A stretch of 5,875 nucleotides of DNA from Candidatus Aerophobota bacterium (lineage in GTDB: Bacteria > Aerophobota > Aerophobia > Aerophobales > B3-G15). The notes under the pieces were generated by a model, which was not told the DNA's origin, made no database searches, and was given only the letters and a program-made list of their open reading frames with translations. Below are positions 1 to 5,441 of this stretch, in pieces. Position 1 is the stretch's first letter; every line of letters begins with the position of its first letter. The stretch covers positions 1 through 5,875 of the forward strand of contig DRTT01000055.1 in assembly GCA_011372105.1 (NCBI GenBank). The letters are read 5' to 3'. Position numbers and translations under genes: made by a program.

Positions 1-1
1 A

Positions 2-388
2 CTCCCCCTTGCTATATACATGCTGTATAATTATATCTCCGGACTCCCAAAGGAGCTTTTTGACTCTGCTTCTATAGATGGAGCAAATACCTTTTATATT
101 TTCTTGCGTATCGTTTTACCGCTTTCTATACCTATTATTGCTTCCCTTACTATCTTTCAGTTTTTGTGGGTTTGGAACGATCTTCTGGTTGCTCTTATTT
201 ATCTTGGGGGGACACCAGATGTTGCTCCTGTTACCGTTCAAATAAGCAGTTTGGTTGGCTCCTATGGTCAGGACTGGGAACTTCTTACTGCAGCGGTGTT
301 TATCTCTATTATTCCCTCGCTTGCTGTCTTTTTTGGTCTGCAGCGTTATTTTGTAAGAGGTATTTTAGCAGGGTCTATTAAAGGATAG
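2..388 (+). CDS. Carbohydrate ABC transporter permease, MalG/AglG-like (C-terminal part)
   Basis: Inner-membrane permease subunit of a binding-protein-dependent sugar importer. The frame is open to the left edge, so the 128 residues visible are the C-terminal part of a protein normally about 270-300 residues long; the ATG at 20 is internal. The cytoplasmic EAA loop that docks on the ATPase is seen at visible residues 21-44 (DSASIDGA..., then IVLPLSIP). It is followed by hydrophobic segments at about 44-66 and 95-112. The FQFLWVWNDLL stretch and the ending QRYFVRGILAGSIKG are typical of the MalG/AglG/GgtD group (binding-protein-dependent transport inner-membrane family), which takes up maltose, trehalose or other alpha-glucosides. 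The treT gene starts 7 bp after the stop, which suggests trehalose or a related disaccharide as substrate; this is inferred from context. The ATPase and binding-protein genes are not in the window. Confidence 0.9.
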   Translation, partial: LPLAIYMLYNYISGLPKELFDSASIDGANTFYIFLRIVLPLSIPIIASLTIFQFLWVWNDLLVALIYLGGTPDVAPVTVQISSLVGSYGQDWELLTAAVFISIIPSLAVFFGLQRYFVRGILAGSIKG

Positions 389-395
389 GTGTTAT

Positions 396-1616
396 ATGAG
401 ACATTTAAACCTAAGGTTGTATGAGGATATTGTTGGTCCCTGTGAGATTGAAGAGATACTTGATCTTGTCAAAAGACTTAAAGGAATCTCAGTGGTCCAT
501 GTTAATTCAACTTCTAAGGGTGGTGGGGTAGCAGAAATATTGCGAAGTATTGTATCTCTTTTTAACTTAGTGGGTATTGACTGTCGGTGGGAGGTTATTG
601 AGGGAACAGAGAAGTTTTTTCGAACGACCAAGCTTTTTCATAATCTACTACAGGCTATCCCTTCAAGAAGGAAGGAGAGTATAACAGAGGATATGCTAAA
701 GGAGTATATAAAAGTAAACCAAAGAAATATTAAAAAAATTGATCTTACCTCCGATGTGGTGATTATCCATGATCCTCAACCCGCAGCTCTAATTGAAGCC
801 AGGAAAAATAATAAAAATAATAAATGGATATGGAGATGTCACATAGATCTTTCCAATCCAGACAGAAAGGTCTGGGATTTTCTATCCACTTATATTAAAA
901 AGTACGATGCTGCTATATTTTCCATGCAGGAGTTTGTTCAACCGCTGCCTTTTACTTGTTATATAATTCCTCCCTCTATAGACCCTCTCAGTGAGAAAAA
1001 TAGGGAACTTTCAACCTCACAGATAAAGGATATACTCAGGAGAATGGAAATTTATCCTCAAAAACCCATCTTACTTCAGGTTTCTCGTTTTGATTATTTT
1101 AAAGATCCTGTGGGAGTTATAAAAGTTTACCGCAGGGTTAAAAAGAGAGTAGATTGTCAGCTAATTTTAGCAGGTGGAGAAGCAAGGGATGATCCGGAAG
1201 GACCGGAGGTTCTCAGGCAGATAAGAAGGGAAGCTAAGGATGATCCTGATATTCATATATTAAATCTTGCTCCTGATAGCTTTGTGCAGATAAATGCTTT
1301 GCAAAGAAGTGCTGATGTTGTAATTCAAAAGTCTCTGAGAGAAGGATTTGGATTGACTGTAACAGAGGCATTATGGAAAGCTCGCCCTGTAGTGGGAGGT
1401 AATGTGGGAGGGATAAGACTTCAGATAAAAGAAGGCGAGAATGGATTTTTAGTTAACTCAGTTGAAGAGGCAGCAGATAGAGTGGAGTATCTTTTAAGAA
1501 ACCCTCTTTGTGCCCGAAAGATGGGAGAGGTCGGCAGGAAAATTGTTAAAGAAAAATTTCTTATTACCCGTCACCTCAAAGATTATCTAAGGTTAATCAA
1601 AAGCATTTGCAGGTGA
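396..1616 (+). CDS. treT: Trehalose synthase (NDP-glucose:glucose glucosyltransferase), GT4 family
   Basis: Cytoplasmic retaining glycosyltransferase. TreT enzymes interconvert ADP- or UDP-glucose plus glucose with trehalose plus NDP. The 406 residues match the usual family length of about 410. The N-terminal Rossmann domain has VVHVNSTSKGGGVAEIL (33-49), the glycine loop typical of TreT, then HDPQP (125-129) and RCHID (147-151). PPSIDPLSEKN (192-202) lies at the domain junction. The C-terminal domain has QVSRFDYFKDP (228-238) and the GT4 E-x7-E motif, E316 to E324, within SLREGFGLTVTEAL. The ATG at 396 lies 7 bp after the permease stop, and only a weak purine-rich stretch (about 382-388) precedes it, so coupled translation is likely. 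TreT genes beside a trehalose/maltose ABC transporter are known from Thermococcus and Thermotoga. Direction in vivo (trehalose use or synthesis) cannot be told. The last 24 bp overlap the convergent glycosylase gene. Confidence 0.88.
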   Translation: MRHLNLRLYEDIVGPCEIEEILDLVKRLKGISVVHVNSTSKGGGVAEILRSIVSLFNLVGIDCRWEVIEGTEKFFRTTKLFHNLLQAIPSRRKESITEDMLKEYIKVNQRNIKKIDLTSDVVIIHDPQPAALIEARKNNKNNKWIWRCHIDLSNPDRKVWDFLSTYIKKYDAAIFSMQEFVQPLPFTCYIIPPSIDPLSEKNRELSTSQIKDILRRMEIYPQKPILLQVSRFDYFKDPVGVIKVYRRVKKRVDCQLILAGGEARDDPEGPEVLRQIRREAKDDPDIHILNLAPDSFVQINALQRSADVVIQKSLREGFGLTVTEALWKARPVVGGNVGGIRLQIKEGENGFLVNSVEEAADRVEYLLRNPLCARKMGEVGRKIVKEKFLITRHLKDYLRLIKSICR

Positions 1617-2288
1617 TTCTGATAGTCTATCAAGCTCTTCTTTTACTTTATCAAGATCCTCCAGGAATTTTTCTTTCCAGTAAGGTTTGTAGATGCAGGC
1701 TGCAGGATGAAGGGTGGGAATAAGGAGAGTTCCACCAGGGAGTGTGTGCTTTTTTCCTCTAAGATAAGTTATACCTTTTGTGGTGTTAAGTAAATTTTGT
1801 GTCGAAAATTTTCCGAGAGTACAGATTATTCTGGGTTTTATTATCTCTATCTGTTTTTTGAGATAGGGAATACAGCGGGCAATTTCTTCTGGTTTTGGAT
1901 CTCTGTTTTGAGGAGGGCGACACTTAAGAATGTTGGCAATATAAATTTTTTTCTCTGAAATTCCCAAATTTTTTATGGTTTCTCTGAGGAGTTTACCTGC
2001 AGCTCCTACAAATGGTCTTCCCTGTAAGTCTTCCTCTTTCCCGGGTGCTTCTCCCACAAACATTAGGGTAGCCTCCGGACTCCCTTCCCCAAATACAAGA
2101 TTGGTTCTTGTTCTGTGCAAGGGGCAATTCTTGCAATCTTTCACTTTTTCATAGAGTTCTTTAAGCAGGTGGGCTTTATTCTCTTCAAGTTGAGGAGGAA
2201 AGTTTTTGCTTTTTTTCATTTTTTTCTGAAGATAGCCTTTAAAGTCTCTTATTATTTTAAGGTATTCAAGATAAAGTTCTTTTTCCAT
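1593..2288 (-). CDS. Uracil-DNA glycosylase, family 4 (Fe-S type)
   Basis: DNA repair enzyme that removes uracil from DNA, the first step of base excision repair of deaminated cytosine. The 231 residues carry the family-4 signature: four cysteines for a [4Fe-4S] cluster (C52, C55, C123, C139), motif A GEAPGKEED at 79-87, FVGAAGKLL at 93-101, and the DNA-contacting motif LHPAAC with H194. The first 45 or so residues are a charged, lysine-rich helical extension that shorter family members lack. The ATG at 2288 is the only ATG before an in-frame stop at 2301-2303; no clear Shine-Dalgarno precedes it. The gene lies 99 bp after the radical SAM gene on the same strand and may be read with it. Its stop lies inside the 3' end of treT. 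Databases often name this family SPO1 DNA polymerase-related; that name is misleading. Confidence 0.92.
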   Translation of the reverse strand: MEKELYLEYLKIIRDFKGYLQKKMKKSKNFPPQLEENKAHLLKELYEKVKDCKNCPLHRTRTNLVFGEGSPEATLMFVGEAPGKEEDLQGRPFVGAAGKLLRETIKNLGISEKKIYIANILKCRPPQNRDPKPEEIARCIPYLKKQIEIIKPRIICTLGKFSTQNLLNTTKGITYLRGKKHTLPGGTLLIPTLHPAACIYKPYWKEKFLEDLDKVKEELDRLSESPANAFD

Positions 2289-2387
2289 TGTATAGGGTTT
2301 TTATTTATTGATTGATAAGAAAGTGACTTTTTCACCGAAGGTGGTATTCCTCTGTTGTTCTTTTCTGGATAATTAAGCAAGTTTTTC
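2289..2387. other. Intergenic spacer between the radical SAM and glycosylase genes
   Basis: This 99 bp gap shows no convincing terminator or promoter on either strand. On the - strand two short stems compete for the same bases: CACC-UUC-GGUG (2343-2333) and GUGA-AAAAG-UCAC (2335-2323). Neither is followed by a U-run, so transcription from the radical SAM gene may continue into the glycosylase gene. Confidence 0.4.
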
Positions 2388-3782
2388 TCAACCTTTTGCC
2401 CCAAGATATTCAAAAACGGTTTCTGAGATTTTTCTAAACAAAAATAAAAAAAAGCTCTTTCTTTTTATTTGCTCAATGAGAAATTTAGGTCTTAGATAAA
2501 AACTTAAGTAGGCTCTTAAAAGCCATTTATTGAGGTTGGTAGCAACTTGCCCCGGTAGTTTCATGACCTGGTCTAAAATGGTGTATTTTGACCAATCCTT
2601 GGTCAAAAGCCAGCCTTTTTCTTTCGCCATTTCAAATAGCTTTGTTCCAGGATAAGGAGTGCATATTGTAAACTGGACAAAAGAAGGACTTAACTTCTTG
2701 GCAAAGTTTATAGTGTTCTTAATTGTCTTGGCTGTCTCTCCAGGAATACCGATTATGAAGCTGGCAAAGCTATTTAACTTCACTTTCTTTATGAGATTGA
2801 TGGTTTTTTCTGCCTGACTTAAAGTGATGCCCTTGTTTATTATATTTAATATCTCCTGAGAACCTGACTCGACACCAACATAAATTGTGTGACAGCCTGC
2901 CATTTTTAACTTTTCTATCAGTCCTTTGTCTATTGTATCAACTCTTGAGGAACAGGCCCAGGAGATTTTTAATTTCTCTTTTATCAGAAGATCACATATT
3001 TTTTCTGCTCTTTTTCTATTTAAGGTAAACGTGTCATCTAAAAACTCTATCTCCGTTACATTGTACTTTTCCTTTAAAAGTTTAATCTCTTTTATGACAT
3101 TTTCTGGACTTCTTGCTCTCCATATTTTGCCAAAAAGCTGGGAAGAAGAACAGAAAATACAGGAAAAAGGACAACCTCTACTTGTTATAATATTCCCAAA
3201 TCTTTTATTCCTGACTTTGTATCTTTCCATGGGTAAGAGATGATAAGCAGGAAAGGGAATTTCATCAAGGTTTTTTATAAAAGGACGATCCTCTGTTTCT
3301 ATTATTGTGTCTTTAATCTTAAAAGTTATACCTTTTATTTGTTTTAATAAAGAAAAATCTTCGCCAAAAAACTGGAGTTTATTCACAAGCTCTCTGAAAG
3401 TTACCTCTCCTTCCCCTCTTACAACTATATCAATAAAAGGACACTCGGTAAGGGTCTGTTTTGCTGTGAATGTTACATGAGGTCCACCTATTATTACCTT
3501 TATACGGGGATCAATTCCTTTTGCCAGTTGTGCTACATTGTAGGCATTGTAGATGTTAGATGTGGTGGCAGTTATGCCCACCACTTCAGGTGCAAACTTT
3601 TTAATTTCCTCTTTTACATCGTCAAACTCATATCCAAGTGAGGGAGAATCCACAATTTTTACTGTATGACCGTCCTTTTCCAGAGGTGAGGCAAGGTAAG
3701 CAAGCCCAAGAGGAATTGCGATTATTCCTAACTTTTCTTTTAGAAGAAACTTGGACGGAGGATGGATAAGAAGTATTTTCAT
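2388..3782 (-). CDS. B12-binding-domain radical SAM protein (class B/BchE-like), function unknown
   Basis: Predicted enzyme that cleaves S-adenosylmethionine with a [4Fe-4S] cluster to start radical chemistry. The 464 residues contain an N-terminal B12-binding-type Rossmann fold at about 1-135 (MKILLIHPP start, VGITATTS at 68-75, VIIGGPHVT at 96-104, RGEGE at 122-126). The radical SAM barrel follows at about 190-390, with the CxxxCxxC cluster ligands C204, C208 and C211 in RGCPFSCIFC, then FLDDTF (247-252), YVGVESGS (301-308) and IGIPGET (344-350). A basic helical tail with YLRPKFL is common in BchE/HpnJ-like proteins. The DxHxxG cobalamin motif is absent, as in many class B members, so B12 use is family-based inference. 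Known relatives are methylases or cyclases; the substrate here is unknown. ATG 3782 was chosen because the upstream in-frame ATG at 3812 lies in the hairpin of 3798-3822. No good Shine-Dalgarno is seen, suggesting modest translation. Confidence 0.88.
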   Translation of the reverse strand: MKILLIHPPSKFLLKEKLGIIAIPLGLAYLASPLEKDGHTVKIVDSPSLGYEFDDVKEEIKKFAPEVVGITATTSNIYNAYNVAQLAKGIDPRIKVIIGGPHVTFTAKQTLTECPFIDIVVRGEGEVTFRELVNKLQFFGEDFSLLKQIKGITFKIKDTIIETEDRPFIKNLDEIPFPAYHLLPMERYKVRNKRFGNIITSRGCPFSCIFCSSSQLFGKIWRARSPENVIKEIKLLKEKYNVTEIEFLDDTFTLNRKRAEKICDLLIKEKLKISWACSSRVDTIDKGLIEKLKMAGCHTIYVGVESGSQEILNIINKGITLSQAEKTINLIKKVKLNSFASFIIGIPGETAKTIKNTINFAKKLSPSFVQFTICTPYPGTKLFEMAKEKGWLLTKDWSKYTILDQVMKLPGQVATNLNKWLLRAYLSFYLRPKFLIEQIKRKSFFLFLFRKISETVFEYLGAKG

Positions 3783-3797
3783 TTTTAATTTAGCAGC

Positions 3798-3822
3798 AAA
3801 GGGGCCTTTCAAAGGCCCCTTT
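3798..3822 (-). terminator. GC-rich hairpin after the ferredoxin gene (weak terminator or attenuator)
   Basis: The two 12-base arms (3798-3809 and 3811-3822) are perfect reverse complements separated by one base, with a GGGGCC/GGCCCC core. In practice the loop would be UUUGAAA around a stem of 9 bp. It begins 5 bp after the ferredoxin stop on the - strand. Only three U follow the GC core, and these are in the stem before GCUGC, so it looks like a leaky terminator or an RNA-stabilising 3' stem that lowers expression of the radical SAM gene relative to ferredoxin. Confidence 0.65.
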
Positions 3823-3827
3823 AAAAA

Positions 3828-4025
3828 TTATTCTTCTTCGTAGTGGATAGCTTCACTTGGACAGTCTTCAGCTGCTTCTTTTATCTCTTCCTCAAACTCA
3901 TTAAAGTCAGCATCTTCTTTAACTACAGCCACATCGTTAACTTCAAAAACATCGGGACAGGTATCCTCACAAAGCCCACAACCCGTGCATGCATCCTCAT
4001 CTATCCAGACTTTTTTTATTGACAT
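3828..4025 (-). CDS. Ferredoxin, single [4Fe-4S] cluster
   Basis: Small acidic cytoplasmic electron carrier of 65 residues. Three cluster ligands are in CTGCGLC (C13, C16, C19) and the fourth is in DCP (C55). This is the one-cluster pattern known from Thermotoga and Desulfovibrio ferredoxins. C23 sits in the LCEDTCP stretch where those proteins have a cysteine that can form a disulfide, but the partner position (about residue 47) is Glu here. The protein is rich in Asp and Glu, as expected for docking to basic partners. The ATG at 4025 is fixed by an excellent Shine-Dalgarno 7 bp upstream. The gene lies between the zinc-ribbon and radical SAM genes and is a plausible, unproven, electron donor to the radical SAM enzyme. 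Confidence 0.95.
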   Translation of the reverse strand: MSIKKVWIDEDACTGCGLCEDTCPDVFEVNDVAVVKEDADFNEFEEEIKEAAEDCPSEAIHYEEE

Positions 4026-4032
4026 TATACAA

Positions 4033-4040
4033 ACCTCCTT
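4033..4040 (-). promoter_or_regulatory. Strong ribosome binding site of the ferredoxin gene
   Basis: AAGGAGGT on the - strand, 7 bases before the ATG at 4025. It is the best Shine-Dalgarno in the window and contrasts with the lack of one before the radical SAM start, which fits high ferredoxin expression. Confidence 0.85.
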
Positions 4041-4076
4041 TTGTGCTTGTCTTCATTTTGAGTTCGAAGTTGAAAA

Positions 4077-4105
4077 ATTTTTGCACATTTTTTAAACCTT
4101 GTCAA
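4077..4105 (-). promoter_or_regulatory. Possible ferredoxin promoter
   Basis: A perfect -35 TTGACA (4105-4100) overlaps the last codons of the zinc-ribbon gene. After a 17-base spacer comes AAAAAT (4082-4077), only a 4/6 match to the -10 consensus but preceded by TGC, an extended -10 feature. Predicted transcript start is near 4070, giving a leader of about 45 bases. Part of the -35 box is coding sequence, so it may be chance. Confidence 0.4.
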
Positions 4106-4418
4106 GGATTCCGGTAGATAAGACTTCTTTGAGTTCTCTTGCAATTCGGAAAGGCTTTGTTACCATACGCAAGGGAAGTGTTGATACGAAGCGAAAAGAA
4201 TCTTTTTTGGCTTCCAGAGCCAGCCTTAAAGGTTTGGTCAGTATCCTCAGCTCGAGATCGGTAAGGGAAAGATCCTGTCTCTTTTTTTCTGTTATCCTTA
4301 TGGTGTGCCCGCATCTTTCACAGGTCAGTTTAACTGTTGACTCTTCTAAGTAAGTTATTCTCACAGGAGATTCCTTAAAGCAGTGACTGCAAATAAGAGT
4401 TGTTTTTATTTCTTTCAT
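4092..4418 (-). CDS. Zinc-ribbon protein of unknown function with duplicated TKPxR motif
   Basis: Small basic protein of 108 residues. Two CxxC pairs (C10/C13 and C33/C36) spaced by 19 residues form a predicted zinc ribbon at about 7-42, followed by a charged helical region. That region holds two similar copies of a 16-residue segment: 56-71 (with RILTKPLRLA) and 82-97 (with RMVTKPFRIA), 26 residues apart, with 9 of 16 positions identical. There is no signal peptide or membrane segment. It resembles short uncharacterised proteins annotated as 'bh protein' in some anaerobic bacteria; this is recalled, not searched. The basic helices suggest nucleic acid or ribosome contact, but that is speculation. 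The ATG at 4418 is supported by a purine-rich Shine-Dalgarno (GGGGGAGG, 3 bases before the ATG) and a strong promoter. It is the first gene of the - strand run. Confidence 0.8.
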   Translation of the reverse strand: MKEIKTTLICSHCFKESPVRITYLEESTVKLTCERCGHTIRITEKKRQDLSLTDLELRILTKPLRLALEAKKDSFRFVSTLPLRMVTKPFRIARELKEVLSTGILDKV

Positions 4419-4437
4419 ATTCCTCCCCCTTCAAGGT

Positions 4438-4466
4438 ATTTTAGAGGTAAAAATATCTTATGTCAA
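4438..4466 (-). promoter_or_regulatory. Sigma-70-type promoter for the zinc-ribbon gene and probably the - strand operon
   Basis: TTGACA (4466-4461), a 17-base spacer, then TAAAAT (4443-4438) on the - strand: a perfect -35 and a 5/6 -10. The start would be near 4431, leaving a leader of only about 13 bases that contains the Shine-Dalgarno. Confidence 0.75.
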
Positions 4467-4475
4467 GCATAGCTC

Positions 4476-4504
4476 TTGACTACTTTTTATAGTTTAGTTA
4501 CAAT
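4476..4504 (+). promoter_or_regulatory. Sigma-70-type promoter for murB-ddl
   Basis: TTGACT (4476-4481), a 17-base spacer, then TACAAT (4499-4504): 5/6 at both boxes. The start would be near 4511, about 30 bases before the murB ATG. Its -35 box lies 9 bp from the -35 box of the divergent promoter. Confidence 0.75.
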
Positions 4505-4524
4505 TAGGCAATGCCAACTTGAAA

Positions 4525-4533
4525 AAAGAGGGG
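4525..4533 (+). promoter_or_regulatory. Ribosome binding site that decides the murB start
   Basis: AAAGAGGGG lies 7 bases before the ATG at 4541. It is only 1 base from the in-frame TTG at 4535, too close for initiation there, and 16 bases from the ATG at 4550, so ATG 4541 is preferred. Confidence 0.6.
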
Positions 4534-4540
4534 ATTGCCA

Positions 4541-5437
4541 ATGCAAATTATGGAAAAGAAGGAACTAAAGATTAAAGGAGAAGTGGTTAGAAACAAACCT
4601 ATGAGGGATTTGACATCTTTTAAGATAGGTGGAACAGCTGATCTTTTTGTTGTTCCTTATAATCTTGATGATTTAAAGAAAGTGCTTGAGTTTTGCAGGG
4701 TAGATAAAATCCCTTTTATTGTTATTGGTAATGGGAGCAAGCTTCTTGTGAGAGATGAGGGCTTCAGAGGAGTGGTGATTAAGCTGGGCGGGGAATTTAA
4801 AAAGCTTGAAATAAACTCAGAAGAAATAGTTGTGGGGACAGGGGTTAACCTGCCTTCTTTAATTGATTTTGCCGCTGAGAAAAATCTTGCAGGATTAGAG
4901 GCACTTGCAGGAATTCCTGGCACAATTGGTGGGGCAGTTGTGAGAAATGCAGGAGCTTTTGGCGAGAGTCTTTCTGACAGGATAGTTTGGGCTAAGGTTG
5001 TTGATACTGAGAATAGAGAATTTATTCTTTACCCGGAAGAGATGGAATTTGGATATAGAAGTAGCTTATTTTTGAGAGAAAAGAATTTAATTTTAACTGA
5101 AGTAAAACTCCGCCTTTTTTATGACAAAAAGGAGAAGATACTCTCTCGAATAAGAGAGGCTACAAGAAGGAAAATGCAAACCCAACCTCTCTCCTTTCCT
5201 TCAGCAGGCTGTGTCTTTAAAAATCCTCCCTTTTATTCAGCCGGATATCTTATCCAAAATACAGGTTGTCTGGGTATGACTATAGGTGATGCCCAAGTTT
5301 CCTTTCAGCATGGTAATTTTATCATCAATAAGGGAAAGGCAAGGGCACAGGATATAATTCAGCTCATAGAAAAAGTCAGGGAAAAAGTTAAGGAGAAATT
5401 CAATATAGATTTAGAACCAGAGATAGAAATAATTTAG
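4541..5437 (+). CDS. murB: UDP-N-acetylenolpyruvoylglucosamine reductase (MurB)
   Basis: Cytoplasmic FAD enzyme that reduces UDP-GlcNAc-enolpyruvate with NADPH to UDP-N-acetylmuramate, the second committed step of peptidoglycan precursor synthesis. The 298 residues fit the short, type II form. FAD-domain motifs are TSFKIGGTADLFVVP (25-39), IGNGSKLLV (62-70) and GLEALAGIPGTIGGAVVRNAG (118-138). FGYRSS (170-175) carries the substrate-binding Arg173, SAGCVFKNP (221-229) holds the proton-donor position, and LEPEI (291-295) has the catalytic Glu294. The proton donor, serine in E. coli MurB (Ser229), is Cys224 here. The start at 4541 is chosen by the ribosome binding site; a TTG at 4535 would add two residues. 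It has its own promoter, and ddl follows after 4 bp, so the two are probably translated together. murC is not directly upstream, unlike many cell-wall clusters. Confidence 0.95.
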   Translation: MQIMEKKELKIKGEVVRNKPMRDLTSFKIGGTADLFVVPYNLDDLKKVLEFCRVDKIPFIVIGNGSKLLVRDEGFRGVVIKLGGEFKKLEINSEEIVVGTGVNLPSLIDFAAEKNLAGLEALAGIPGTIGGAVVRNAGAFGESLSDRIVWAKVVDTENREFILYPEEMEFGYRSSLFLREKNLILTEVKLRLFYDKKEKILSRIREATRRKMQTQPLSFPSAGCVFKNPPFYSAGYLIQNTGCLGMTIGDAQVSFQHGNFIINKGKARAQDIIQLIEKVREKVKEKFNIDLEPEIEII

Positions 5438-5441
5438 TTGA

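Noticed and set aside
392..631. 79-codon open frame opposite the start of treT
   Set aside because: Antisense to clear GT4 coding sequence; low-complexity Ser/Thr-rich translation with no recognisable domain.
2115..3243. Phe-rich + strand open frames opposite the glycosylase and radical SAM genes
   Set aside because: Reverse reading of Lys-rich coding gives Phe-rich translations; no start signals and strong genes on the other strand.
3783..3812. Ten extra N-terminal residues of the radical SAM protein starting at ATG 3812
   Set aside because: This stretch is encoded through the hairpin arm, and the family normally begins at the MKILLIHPP-like strand (ATG 3782).
4099..4353. Open frames on both strands overlapping the zinc-ribbon gene
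   Set aside because: The CxxC/CxxC frame has the promoter, ribosome binding site and repeated motif; the others are shadows.
4511..4522. ATG at 4511 as a leader peptide or upstream start
   Set aside because: It hits TGA after three codons and has no Shine-Dalgarno; it coincides with the expected transcript start.
4535..4540. TTG start of murB two codons upstream
   Set aside because: Only 1 base from the Shine-Dalgarno; the ATG at 4541 has proper spacing of 7.
4657..4923. 88-codon - strand open frame within murB
   Set aside because: Antisense to conserved MurB FAD-domain motifs, with no start signal and no recognisable domain.
5142..5158. Inverted repeat CTCTC...GAGAG in murB
   Set aside because: Five-base stem inside coding sequence with no U-run or regulatory context.
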